Shown: piece after piece, positions 1-7,659 of the stretch
How positions within the stretch are numbered: the stretch's first letter is position 1
How the letters are laid out: each line of letters begins with the position of its first letter
Assembly (NCBI GenBank): GCA_013811805.1
Contig: JACCUM010000018.1
Coordinates: 1-15,255, forward strand
Direction: 5' to 3'
Length of the DNA: 15,255 nt
Origin: Geodermatophilaceae bacterium
GTDB taxonomy: Bacteria; Actinomycetota; Actinomycetes; Mycobacteriales; Geodermatophilaceae
The notes under the pieces: model-generated
What the model saw: only the letters and a program-made list of their open reading frames with translations
The model's database searches: none
What the model was told of the DNA's origin: nothing
Made by a program: the position numbers and the translations under genes

Positions 1-1
1 C

Positions 2-295
2 CTGGGCACTCGACGGCTGCCTGAGTACGACGGGGCATATCACCGCGACGCAGCCCAGTATGAACGTGATCGAGCCCGGGACCGACGGCTGCGGGCGCTG
101 GGTTGGGACCCGTACTCCTACTCTGCGATCACGGTCTTCCGTACGCCGAGCGTCATCCTGCGCGATGCCGAGTGCGCTCTCGGCCGTGAGCACGATCCGG
201 ACCGGCTCGATCGCTGGCGCGAAATCTTTGCCGAATCCAGCTACTCCGCCGCCGGAAAATTGCGACTCAGACGAGCCTTGGGCATCCCGGAGTAG
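2..295 (+). CDS. Partial hypothetical protein, C-terminus resembling DUF559/Vsr-like endonuclease-domain proteins
   Basis: The frame is open from the left edge to TAG at 293-295, giving 97 residues with no start inside the window, so only the C-terminus is present. The segment EYDGAYHRD, then a basic stretch ERDRARDRRLRALGW, then TVFRTPSVIL, resembles the end of the small restriction-endonuclease-fold domain (DUF559/Vsr-like) found in many actinobacterial proteins, where an acidic-D-G-x-x-H motif precedes D-x-x-R-x-x-x-L-x-x-x-GW. The final 40 residues are charged and probably helical. The family call rests on pattern memory only. The N-terminal catalytic or recognition part lies outside the window, and it could be any protein carrying this fold. 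A hairpin follows 25 bases after the stop. Confidence 0.5.
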   Translation: MGTRRLPEYDGAYHRDAAQYERDRARDRRLRALGWDPYSYSAITVFRTPSVILRDAECALGREHDPDRLDRWREIFAESSYSAAGKLRLRRALGIPE

Positions 296-319
296 CTGGT
301 ACGCCGGATCTGCCCCGCC

Positions 320-374
320 AAGTGGTCACAAACTGCAACCAGCAGCGCCGAACGCCTGCAGTTACTGACCACTT
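320..374. repeat. Imperfect hairpin between the first gene and sthA
   Basis: AAGTGGTCA (320-328) is the exact reverse complement of TGACCACTT (366-374). Inside it, AACTGCA (331-337) pairs with TGCAGTT (357-363), separated from the outer stem by a 2x2 internal loop, with a 19-base terminal loop. No T-run follows on either strand, so it is not a classical intrinsic terminator. It could still stop transcription from the upstream gene, or be a dispersed palindromic element. Confidence 0.6.
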
Positions 375-459
375 CGGTCGTCTCGGACCCTGGCCTTCTA
401 GGAACAGCTGCAAGGGGACAGACTTACCGGGGATCCGGACGAGGTGTGGGAGGCGTGTG

Positions 460-1866
460 ATGTACGACTACGACCTGCTCGTCATCGGGTCCGGTCCAGG
501 TGGCCAGAAGGCGGCCATCGCCGGAGCCAAGCTGGATCGGCGTACGGCCATCGTCGAGAAGAAGCACATGGTCGGTGGCGTCTGCATCAACACCGGCACG
601 ATCCCGTCCAAGACCATGCGCGAGGCGATCCTCTATCTCACCGGCCTGAACCAGCGCGAGTTGTACGGCCACTCCTACCGGCTCAAAGAGGACATCAACG
701 TCGCCGACCTGACCGCCCGTACCCAGCACGTGATCGGCCGCGAGATCGATGTCATCCGAAGTCAGCTGGGACGCAACCACGTCGCCCTGATACCGGGAAC
801 TGCTCGGTTCCTCGATGAGCACACCGTCGCCGTCACCGCGGAGGACGGCTCCGATCGGAAGGTCACCTCTGAGCGCTTCGTCATTGCCGTGGGAACCCGG
901 CCGGCTCGACCGGACTCGGTGGAATTCGACGGTGCGAAGATCGTCGACTCCGACCAGATCCTGGAACTCGACCACATCCCGCCGTCGATGGTCGTCGTGG
1001 GCGCGGGGGTGATCGGGATCGAGTACGCGTCGATGTTCGCCGCGCTCGGTACGAAGGTCACTGTGGTCGAGCGGCGTGACCGGATGCTGGAGTTCTGCGA
1101 CCTGGAGATCGTCGAGGCGCTGAAGTACCAGCTACGCGACCTGGCGGTCACCTTCCGCTTCCGCGAGACGGTGTCCAGCGTCACCCGGCACGGGTCCGGC
1201 ACCCTGACCGAACTGGAGAGCGGCAAGAAGATCCCAGCCGACACGGTGATGTACTCCGCCGGCCGGCAGGGCGTCACCGAGAGCTTGGAATTGGGCAATG
1301 CCGGACTGGAAGCCGACGACCGGGGCCGGATCGTCGTGGACGAGAACTACCTCACGTCGGTCTCGCACATCTACGCGGTCGGCGACGTGATCGGGTTTCC
1401 GGCGCTGGCCGCAACGTCGATGGAACAGGGGCGCCGCGCCGCCTACCACGCTTGCGACGAGGCAGTGGTCGGGACGCTGAGCCAACTGCAACCGATCGGG
1501 ATCTACACGATCCCGGAAATCTCCTACGTCGGGCAGACCGAGGACGAGCTGACCGAGGCCTCGATCCCGTTCGAGGTCGGCGTATCCCGGTACCGGGAGT
1601 TGGCGCGGGGCGCGATCCTCGGGGACTCGTACGGAATGCTGAAGCTGCTCGTACACGCCGAGACCCGAAACCTGCTGGGCGTCCATGTCTTCGGATCCAA
1701 TGCCACGGAGCTGGTCCACATCGGACAGACGGTCATCGGATGTGGCGGCACCGTCGACTATCTCGTGGACGCGGTCTTCAACTATCCGACGCTGGCCGAA
1801 TCTTACAAGGTCGCTGCTCTCGACGCGGTCAACAAGATGCGGACATTGGCCCGGATGACGGACTGA
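460..1866 (+). CDS. sthA: Soluble pyridine nucleotide transhydrogenase (Si-specific NAD(P)+ transhydrogenase)
   Basis: A flavoprotein of 468 residues that exchanges reducing equivalents between NADPH and NAD+ in the cytosol, mainly to remove excess NADPH. The N-terminal FAD-binding site GSGPGG is at 10-15. The GGVCINTGTIPSKT segment (39-52) keeps one cysteine (C42) but has Thr where disulfide reductases carry the second redox Cys, as in E. coli SthA. A second dinucleotide site, GAGVIG, is at 181-186, the FAD-contact motif IYAVGDV at 304-310, and the dimerisation domain follows. FNYPTLAESYK (440-450) replaces the HPT active-site motif of lipoamide dehydrogenases and matches SthA. Length equals the family norm (E. 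coli about 466). ATG 460 was chosen because GGGAGG lies 6 bases upstream and the protein then begins at the conserved beta strand. The frame is open further upstream but that part looks non-coding. It is convergent with purB, 17 bases apart. Confidence 0.93.
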   Translation: MYDYDLLVIGSGPGGQKAAIAGAKLDRRTAIVEKKHMVGGVCINTGTIPSKTMREAILYLTGLNQRELYGHSYRLKEDINVADLTARTQHVIGREIDVIRSQLGRNHVALIPGTARFLDEHTVAVTAEDGSDRKVTSERFVIAVGTRPARPDSVEFDGAKIVDSDQILELDHIPPSMVVVGAGVIGIEYASMFAALGTKVTVVERRDRMLEFCDLEIVEALKYQLRDLAVTFRFRETVSSVTRHGSGTLTELESGKKIPADTVMYSAGRQGVTESLELGNAGLEADDRGRIVVDENYLTSVSHIYAVGDVIGFPALAATSMEQGRRAAYHACDEAVVGTLSQLQPIGIYTIPEISYVGQTEDELTEASIPFEVGVSRYRELARGAILGDSYGMLKLLVHAETRNLLGVHVFGSNATELVHIGQTVIGCGGTVDYLVDAVFNYPTLAESYKVAALDAVNKMRTLARMTD

Positions 1867-1883
1867 GCGCTAGGCCCCGTGGA

Positions 1884-3260
1884 TCAGGGCGGCGACGGGA
1901 CGTCGATGAAGTCCACGAGGCGGCTGGCCAGGCCGGTGTAGCCCGCTGGGGTCAGGTCCAGCAGTCGCTTCTCGTCGTCGGCCGGTAGTCCCAGCTCCCG
2001 GATGAAGTCCTGCAACCCCTCCTCGGTGATCCGCTGGCCGCGGGTGAGATCCTTGAGCCGTTCGTAGGGCTGATTGAGGCCGCGACGCCGCATCACTGAC
2101 TGCACCGCTTCTGCGAGCACCTCCCAGGCGTCGTCGAGTTCGGCTGCCAAGGCGTCGGAATCGACGTCGAGACTGCGCAATCCGGTCCGGGTGTTCACGA
2201 TCCCGATCAGCGCGTACCCCAGGGCGGAGCCGATGTTGCGCTGCATCGAGGAATCGCTGAGGTCGCGCTGCATTCGGGAGGTGATCAGCGATGTCTGCAA
2301 CACCTGGAGAAGCGAGTTGCTGACCTCGAGATTCGCTTCGGAATTCTCGAACCGGATCGGATTTATCTTGTGCGGCATGGTGGATGACCCGACGGCCTCC
2401 GCGGTGGTCCGCTGCCGGAACAGCCCCAGGCTGATATAGCTCCACATGTCGGTGTTCAGGTTGTTCAGGATTCCGTTGAACCGGGCCAGGTCGGCGAACA
2501 GCTCGCACATGTAGTCGTGTGACTCGATCTGAGTCGTCAACGGGTTCCAGGTCAGCCCGAGGCTCTGCACGAAACCCCGGCTGATCTCGATCCAGTCGAC
2601 CTCCGGTGCTGCGGCCTGGTGAGCGCTGTAGGTCCCGGTGGCACCGTTGAACTTTCCGCAATACTCCTGCGCCTGGATGCGGGCCAGCTGTCGATCCAGC
2701 CGGTGCACGAAGACGGCGATCTCCTTGCCCACGGTCGTCGGCGTCGCCGCCTGCCCGTGCGTACGGGACAGCATCGGCTGATCTCGCTGGGCGAGGGCCA
2801 GATCGCGCAGGTCGGCGACCAGCCCCAGTGCGGCCGGCAGCCAGGCGTCGGTGATGGCGCGCTGCAACATCCGTCCGTACGCCAAGTTGTTGATGTCTTC
2901 CGACGTACACCCGAAATGTACGAACTCCAGGACGTCGGCCAGCGAGGTGGCGTCGAGCGCCTGCTTGATGTAGTACTCGACTGCCTTGACGTCATGGCCG
3001 GTACGCCGCTCGATCACCGCCAGTGCCGCGACCTGCTCAGAGTCGAAGTCCGCCACCAGGGTTCGTAGGAGTGACTGCTCATCGGCGGTGAGTTCGCGCA
3101 GCTCGGGCAGCACGCGGGTGTCGGCCAGGTAGCTCAGCCAAGCCACTTCGACCTCGAGCCGGCCGCGGTTGAGCGCCTGCTCGGACAGATGGCCGGCGAT
3201 GCCTGAGACCAGCGCGCGATATCGGCCATCGAGCGGGCTCAGCATCGGTTCGTCGACCAC
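1884..3260 (-). CDS. purB: Adenylosuccinate lyase
   Basis: Catalyses two fumarate-releasing steps of purine synthesis: SAICAR to AICAR and adenylosuccinate to AMP. It belongs to the fumarase/aspartase superfamily and acts as a cytosolic homotetramer. Seen here: TSEDINN near residues 119-125, SRTHGQ near 165-170 with the catalytic His, and the superfamily signature GSSTMPHKINP near 291-301. It resembles the E. coli-type PurB (SPLDGRY start, PYERLKDLTRG near the end) rather than the shorter Bacillus type. The start is uncertain: GTG 3260 gives 458 residues, close to the 456 of E. coli, whereas ATG 3245 would trim five codons and the in-frame ATG at 3323 would overlap the divergent gene. No strong Shine-Dalgarno precedes any of these. 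At most about 60 bases remain for both divergent promoters. Confidence 0.93.
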   Translation of the reverse strand: MVDEPMLSPLDGRYRALVSGIAGHLSEQALNRGRLEVEVAWLSYLADTRVLPELRELTADEQSLLRTLVADFDSEQVAALAVIERRTGHDVKAVEYYIKQALDATSLADVLEFVHFGCTSEDINNLAYGRMLQRAITDAWLPAALGLVADLRDLALAQRDQPMLSRTHGQAATPTTVGKEIAVFVHRLDRQLARIQAQEYCGKFNGATGTYSAHQAAAPEVDWIEISRGFVQSLGLTWNPLTTQIESHDYMCELFADLARFNGILNNLNTDMWSYISLGLFRQRTTAEAVGSSTMPHKINPIRFENSEANLEVSNSLLQVLQTSLITSRMQRDLSDSSMQRNIGSALGYALIGIVNTRTGLRSLDVDSDALAAELDDAWEVLAEAVQSVMRRRGLNQPYERLKDLTRGQRITEEGLQDFIRELGLPADDEKRLLDLTPAGYTGLASRLVDFIDVPSPP

Positions 3261-3321
3261 GGCACCACGATGGCACACCGCTGAGGGAAGAATCGGGCCG
3301 CGGACAGGGTTCACTAGGCGC

Positions 3322-4146
3322 ATGAGCTCTCAACCATCGGTCACTCTCAATGACGGCAGCGTCATCCCGCAGCTGGGATTCGGCGTCTTCAAGGTTCCGC
3401 CGGAAGACACCCGGGACGTGGTCCTTGCCGCCCTCGAGGCCGGTTACCGGCACATCGACACTGCCCAGATGTACGGCAACGAGGCCGGCGTCGGCGCAGC
3501 GATCAGGGCCTCGGGCATCCCCCGGGACGAGATCTACGTGACGACCAAGCTGAACAACGACAAGCACGGCTACGACACCGCCCGGTGGGCATGCGAGGGC
3601 AGCCTGCAGCGGCTCAAGCTCTCCTACGTCGACCTGTTCCTGATCCACTGGCCGATGCCGTTGAGGAAGGACTACGTGCAGACCTGGACGGCGTTGGAGT
3701 GGGTCAAGGCCGACGGTGGTGCCACCTCGATCGGCGTCTCGAACTTCCAGCCTGCGCATCTGACCCGGCTGCTGGACGAGACCGAGACCGTGCCGGCGGT
3801 CAATCAGATCGAACTGCACCCGAACTTCCCGCAGGCCGAACTCCGGGCCCTGCACACCGAACACAACATCGCCACCGAGGCGTGGAGCCCGCTGGCCCGA
3901 GGTGCGCTGCTCGATGACCCGTCGATCACCGGTCTGGCCGAGAAATGCGGGAAGACACCGGCTCAGGTCGTCCTGCGCTGGCACCTCCAGCTCGGCAACG
4001 TGGTCATCCCCAAGTCGGTGACCCCGGAGCGAATCGTCTCCAATACGCAGATCGTGGACTTCGAGCTCGACGACGACGACATGGCGATCATGAAGGGACT
4101 CGACAACGGAACCCGGATCGGCCCGCACCCCAACGACATGAACTGA
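3322..4146 (+). CDS. Aldo/keto reductase, 2,5-diketo-D-gluconate reductase-like (AKR5-type)
   Basis: A 274-residue NADPH-dependent reductase of the (beta/alpha)8 aldo/keto reductase family, cytosolic. The catalytic tetrad is visible: D46 and Y51 in GYRHIDTAQMYGNE, K76 in VTTKL and H109 in FLIHWP. The coenzyme-binding end has GVSNF, QIELHP and VVIPKSV with P-x-R after it, the usual features for the NADPH 2'-phosphate. N-terminal LNDGSVIPQLGFGVF is the standard beta-hairpin. The physiological substrate cannot be read from sequence; relatives reduce 2,5-diketogluconate, methylglyoxal and other aldehydes or ketones. ATG 3322 begins the family's normal N-terminus. An upstream in-frame extension would run through the purB start region. 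Only a weak AGG precedes the ATG at short spacing, so translation may be leaderless or weak. Confidence 0.9.
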   Translation: MSSQPSVTLNDGSVIPQLGFGVFKVPPEDTRDVVLAALEAGYRHIDTAQMYGNEAGVGAAIRASGIPRDEIYVTTKLNNDKHGYDTARWACEGSLQRLKLSYVDLFLIHWPMPLRKDYVQTWTALEWVKADGGATSIGVSNFQPAHLTRLLDETETVPAVNQIELHPNFPQAELRALHTEHNIATEAWSPLARGALLDDPSITGLAEKCGKTPAQVVLRWHLQLGNVVIPKSVTPERIVSNTQIVDFELDDDDMAIMKGLDNGTRIGPHPNDMN

Positions 4147-4158
4147 CTCGCCGGTCCA

Positions 4159-4222
4159 AGTTGATCATCGACAAAAGGGGGGTTTTGCAGCCGAAAACTC
4201 CCCAATTCGCCGATGATCAACT
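4159..4222. repeat. Nested palindromic element (REP- or MITE-like) at the end of a truncated gene
   Basis: The outer arms AGTTGATCATCG (4159-4170) and CGATGATCAACT (4211-4222) are perfect 12-base inverted repeats. A second, independent stem lies inside: GGGGGGTTTT (4177-4186) pairs with AAAACTCCCC (4194-4203), 10 pairs with one G-T, around a 7-base loop. The two stems are separated by short AT-richer unpaired stretches. The whole 64-base unit folds almost completely on itself. It lies 12 bases after the aldo/keto reductase stop and exactly where homology of the opposing DUF389 remnant ends. It may stop transcription from both sides, but there is no T-run after the outer stem, and the bipartite design looks more like a dispersed palindromic repeat. 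Confidence 0.75.
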
Positions 4223-4669
4223 CGACGAAGCACCCCACCGATCAGCAGTACCGAGGAGTCCAACACGATCGGGATCGAGGCGATCAGGGCGGCAATGGTC
4301 AGGAAGCCGAGAACGTCCAGCTCATCCTGGATTGATCATCGGCTGACCGTACGACCTGCTCCCCGATCACCGCGTCCGCGCCCTCGCCCGGTGCATCGCG
4401 CTCGGCCTTCTGCGCCGCTGCAGAGATCGATGTTTCGACGTCCATGATCGCGATCGCGCCGTAGGCATCCAGTCCAGTCGGCGCAGGGCGTGGACGACGC
4501 GATCTACGGACTCGCGGGCGAGATCGGCCAGGATGAGGTCACCGATCGGGCGCTGCGATGCGCCTCGGAGCACGGCGAGCGTGGCCAGTCCTGAGCAGTC
4601 GCGCAGGACGTCAAGAACGGCGTCGGTGTGCTCGACCGGAACCGAGACCTGCAGGTGTTGCACGCCCAC
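4223..4669 (-). pseudogene. Truncated, frameshifted DUF389 (TIGR00341-type) membrane protein
   Basis: The remnant starts at GTG 4669, immediately after the TGA of the upstream gene (TGAGTG), so it was translationally coupled. Its first 65 or so codons (HLQVSVPVEHTDAVLDVL, then LRGASQRPIGDLILADLARE) match the cytoplasmic N-terminal domain of DUF389 proteins. Reading then shifts by one base near 4469-4480 to a frame giving LDAYGAIAIMDVE and ERDAPGEGADAV, and again near 4306-4313 to a frame giving GFLTIAALIASIPIVLDSS, the first membrane helix. Both shifts are explained by one missing base (GGG to GG, CC to C). Homology stops after LLIGGV, at the palindromic element, so the remaining membrane helices are gone. 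Family members are multi-pass proteins of poorly known function. Confidence 0.8.
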
Positions 4670-5233
4670 TCAGTCCGTGACCGTCAGGGTGATTCGGGTG
4701 AGCTCGGTGGTCTCACCGCTCGGCTCCAGGCGCAGCATCACCAGTTCATGCGGGCCGGGACGGGCGGGCGTAGCGAGGACCAGAGTCGGACTCAGGCACT
4801 GCTGCAGCCGCAGCACCGGGCCGGCGGGGCTCTGTTCGTAGACCACTGCGCTGCCGCCGTCACCGCGCACCGGCTCCCCGTCGAGGGTGACCAGATAGTC
4901 GACATCATCAGGGCCGGTGAGTCGATACCGCAGTGGTGCCCCTGAGGAGTTACGCGAGGACTCCACGCCGATCGCCGGGTTGTCGCAGTCGGCTTCCAGT
5001 GCCACGTCCTGCTGCCCGCCGAGATTGCCCGCGAACCCCATGAACAGCAGCACAGCAGCCGCGATGAGCAACAGCGTCCAGGGCATCCGGCGTCGGCGCT
5101 GCGCGGGTCGTTCGCCAGAGGCAGCCACCGTACGTACGTCATTGATGTCCTTGGCGAAATGCACCCGCGATCGCCGGTTACCCGCCTCGAGTTCGGCGTC
5201 GATGCGGGCCCGACCGGTGCCGAAGAAGCTCAC
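4670..5233 (-). CDS. Single-pass membrane protein downstream of etfD, function unknown
   Basis: A 187-residue protein that I cannot assign to a named family. It has a basic, charged cytoplasmic N-terminus (1-50, with RRRR at 46-49), one hydrophobic helix at about 51-68 (PWTLLLIAAAVLLFMGFAG), and an outward domain of about 115 residues with two cysteines (C83 and C146) that could form a disulfide. Positive charge before the helix predicts N-in, C-out. The outer part looks beta-rich (alternating LRYRLTG, YLVTLDG, VLRLQQC, TRITLTVTD), like a small immunoglobulin-type or sandwich domain. It starts at GTG 5233, 13 bases after the etfD stop, and its TGA touches the GTG of the DUF389 remnant, so all three genes appear to form one operon. 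A role as a partner or assembly factor of EtfD is only a guess from position. Confidence 0.75.
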   Translation of the reverse strand: MSFFGTGRARIDAELEAGNRRSRVHFAKDINDVRTVAASGERPAQRRRRMPWTLLLIAAAVLLFMGFAGNLGGQQDVALEADCDNPAIGVESSRNSSGAPLRYRLTGPDDVDYLVTLDGEPVRGDGGSAVVYEQSPAGPVLRLQQCLSPTLVLATPARPGPHELVMLRLEPSGETTELTRITLTVTD

Positions 5234-5246
5234 CCCACGACTCGGG

Positions 5247-7433
5247 TCAGCTCGTGGTCGGTGTAGTGGTCAGCGAGCGACGGAGGATCTGCGCGACGTC
5301 GAGGACCTCGACGTTCTCCGCCTGCCCGTCGGACTGCTTGGCGGTCACGGCGTCAGAGAGCATCGTGATGCAGAACGGGCAGGCGGTGGACACGATGTCC
5401 GGATCGAGCGCCAGCGCCTCGTCGATCCGCTCGACGTTGATCCGCTTGCCGATCTTCTCTTCCATCCACATCCGGGCACCGCCTGCGCCGCAGCAGAATC
5501 CGCGTTCCTTGCAGCGGTGCATCTCCTGGGTGCGGACACCCTCGACCGCTGCGAGGATGTCCCGCGGCGGGGTGTAGACCTTGTTGTGCCGCCCTAGGAA
5601 GCACGGGTCGTGGTAGGTCACCAGTCCGTCGACGGGGGTCACCGGGGTGAGGCGACCCTCCTCGACCAGCCGGCCGAGCAGCTGGGTGTGGTGGACGACG
5701 TCGTAGTCGCCGCCCAGCTGTGGGTACTCCCGGCCGAGAGAGTTGAAACAGTGCGGGCAGGTCGCGACGATCTTGCGCTTGGCCCGATCCGGTCGATCGG
5801 CGAAGGCCGCGTTGAGCACCTCGACGTTCTGTTGGCCGAGCATCTGGAAGACGAACTCGTTGCCCAGCCGCCGAGCCGGGTCACCGGAACAGGTCTCGTT
5901 GTTGCCGAGTACGGCGTACTTCACCCCGGCGATGTGCAGGAGTTCGGCCACCGCGCGGGTGACCTTCTTGGCCCGGTCGTCGATGGCGCCTGCGCAGCCG
6001 ACCCAGAACAGGTACTCGATGTCCTCATCGATCGTGCCGGAGACGATGGGGACCTCGAAGTCGAGCTGCTTCATCCACTCCTCGCGGGTATTGGCGCCCA
6101 CGCCCCACGGGTTGCCCTTGCTCTCCAGGTTGCGCAGCATCACCCCGGCCTCGGACGGGAACGAGGACTCGATCAGGACCTGGTATCGGCGCATGTCCAC
6201 GATGTGGTCGATGTGCTCGATGTCGACCGGGCACTGCTCCACACAGGCGCCACACATCGTGCAGGACCAGAGCACGTCCGGGTCAATGACCCCGCCTTCT
6301 TCGAGCGTGCCGACCAGCGGGCGGTGGGCCTGAGCCGGACCCGAGCCCTCGATCCGGGGGAACCCGGCCTCCGGTACGCCGTGCCCGTTGGTGGACGTGA
6401 TCAGGTCCGGCACCTCGTCGGGAATGTCCTTGTCGCCCAGAATGTATGGCGCCTTGGCGAACATGTGATCGCGCAGGTCCATGATGACCAGCTTGGGAGA
6501 CAGCGGCTTTCCGGTATTCCAGGCCGGGCACTGGTCCTGGCAGCGGCCGCATTCCGTACACGTTGAGAAGTCCAGGAGACCTTTCCAGGTGAAGTCCTCG
6601 ATCTTGGACCGACCGAAGGTGTCCTTCTCCGGGTCGGCCGCCTCGAAGTCGAGCACCTTGCCCTGCGACTCCATCGGCAACAGCGGACCGAGCCCGTCGG
6701 GCAGCCGCTTGGTGGCAACGTTGAGCGGGGCCGTACCGATGTGCAGGTGCTTGGAATAGAGCACGATCATCGTGAAGGCCAGCATCACGCCGATGTGGGC
6801 GAGCAGGAAGATCGTCTCGAGGATCTCGTTGACGCCCACGCTCAGACCGCTGAGCAGGAAGCCGACGAACTCGGAGGCAAAGGCGCCCGAGTCGTACGGG
6901 AACGTGCCGGTGTTCACCGCCGACCCGCGGAACAGGAACATGGTCACGATGACGAGCGAGATCATGAGCAGGATGAGCCACGCGCCGCCGGTGTGCGAGC
7001 CGTAGAACCGCGAGGCACGCTCCTTGCGCTCCGGGTCGTTGCGGATCCGGATGACGGCGAAGGTGATGATCCCGACCAATGCGGCGACCGCTATGAAGTC
7101 CTGCAGGAAGCCCAGGACCGCCCACTTCCCGATCAACGGGATGTGGAAGCCCTCGTCGAACAGTGAGCCGTAGGCCTCGAGGTACACCGACAGCAAGATG
7201 AAGAAGGCCCACATCGTGAAGAAGTGCGCCAACCCGGGGACCGACCACTTCAACAGCTTGCGTTGACCGAAGACCTCACTGATCTGGGCCCAGACCCGCT
7301 CGCCGACTCGGTCCCAGCGCCCGGCGGTGGGTTGACCCGCCCGGATCAGACGGATCAGGAACAGGATCCGGCGGGCGGCGAAGGCAGCCACGACCAGCGT
7401 GGCCCCAAGGCCCAGAATCATGCGCACGATCAC
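5247..7433 (-). CDS. etfD: Membrane-bound ETF:menaquinone-type oxidoreductase EtfD (FadF/Rv0338c-like Fe-S protein)
   Basis: A 728-residue fusion. Residues 1-230 hold about six membrane helices of the nitrate-reductase gamma-like type with candidate haem or quinone-site His residues (H70, H213, H229). Two [4Fe-4S] motifs follow: C292/C295/C298/C302 (CTECGRCQDQCP) and C391/C394/C397/C401 (CTMCGACVEQCP). Two CCG-type (heterodisulfide reductase-related) modules complete it, with C480, C515, C559 and C562, then C611, C647, C648, C685 and C688. This matches M. tuberculosis Rv0338c, for which genetic work supports transfer of electrons from acyl-CoA dehydrogenases via EtfBA to the respiratory chain. 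An acyl-CoA dehydrogenase gene lies divergently, as expected. Start GTG 7433 follows GGGA by 5 bases; GTG 7427 and ATG 7422 are alternatives. Possible -10 TATTAG at 7469-7464. FadF or GlpC-like annotation is the alternative. Confidence 0.88.
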   Translation of the reverse strand: MIVRMILGLGATLVVAAFAARRILFLIRLIRAGQPTAGRWDRVGERVWAQISEVFGQRKLLKWSVPGLAHFFTMWAFFILLSVYLEAYGSLFDEGFHIPLIGKWAVLGFLQDFIAVAALVGIITFAVIRIRNDPERKERASRFYGSHTGGAWLILLMISLVIVTMFLFRGSAVNTGTFPYDSGAFASEFVGFLLSGLSVGVNEILETIFLLAHIGVMLAFTMIVLYSKHLHIGTAPLNVATKRLPDGLGPLLPMESQGKVLDFEAADPEKDTFGRSKIEDFTWKGLLDFSTCTECGRCQDQCPAWNTGKPLSPKLVIMDLRDHMFAKAPYILGDKDIPDEVPDLITSTNGHGVPEAGFPRIEGSGPAQAHRPLVGTLEEGGVIDPDVLWSCTMCGACVEQCPVDIEHIDHIVDMRRYQVLIESSFPSEAGVMLRNLESKGNPWGVGANTREEWMKQLDFEVPIVSGTIDEDIEYLFWVGCAGAIDDRAKKVTRAVAELLHIAGVKYAVLGNNETCSGDPARRLGNEFVFQMLGQQNVEVLNAAFADRPDRAKRKIVATCPHCFNSLGREYPQLGGDYDVVHHTQLLGRLVEEGRLTPVTPVDGLVTYHDPCFLGRHNKVYTPPRDILAAVEGVRTQEMHRCKERGFCCGAGGARMWMEEKIGKRINVERIDEALALDPDIVSTACPFCITMLSDAVTAKQSDGQAENVEVLDVAQILRRSLTTTPTTS

Positions 7434-7540
7434 AGCGATCCCATCGTCGGCGTTACTCGGAGCCTAATAGGGCAGCAACGCGGCGGTCTGCTGTGCGGCT
7501 ATCGCGATGTGCACCGCTCTACCGGCCTGGTCAAGAACGT

Positions 7541-7608
7541 CTTTGCCTACCTGGTGGCGCGACGCGCCGGGCGCTACCTCGGCGTGTCTGCGCATGCGGT
7601 AGGCAAAG
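7541..7608. promoter_or_regulatory. Inverted repeat in the divergent etfD / acyl-CoA dehydrogenase control region
   Basis: CTTTGCCTACC (7541-7551) is repeated exactly inverted as GGTAGGCAAAG (7598-7608), with 46 bases between. The 226-base space between the two divergent genes (7434-7659) has no convincing gene. The repeat could be two operator half-sites for a looping regulator, or the stem of a structured leader; the sequence does not decide. Near the acyl-CoA dehydrogenase, TACGGT (7648-7653) fits the TAnnnT -10 pattern six bases before GTG 7660, consistent with a leaderless transcript. Confidence 0.4.
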
Positions 7609-7659
7609 CCGAAATCGTTGGTCGATCGGCGTGCGCACGGGTGTGGGTACGGTCATCGG

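Noticed and set aside
322..459. In-frame extension of SthA to an upstream ATG
   Set aside because: The 46 extra residues cross the hairpin at 320-374 and do not resemble the family, whereas ATG 460 has a proper ribosome binding site and the conserved N-terminus.
4159..4222. Classical intrinsic terminator for the aldo/keto reductase gene
   Set aside because: No T-run follows the outer stem on either strand; it may still affect transcription but the form is that of a palindromic repeat.
4332..4343. A third copy of TTGATCATCGGC, the arm of the nested palindrome, inside the DUF389 remnant
   Set aside because: Read in the gene's frame it encodes plausible DUF389 residues (ADDQ before SRMSWTF), so chance similarity is the simpler reading; it was not treated as a second element.
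5610..6566. Open frame of 318 codons on the plus strand opposite etfD
   Set aside because: Its composition is that of a mirrored coding strand and the opposite frame has all EtfD cysteine motifs.
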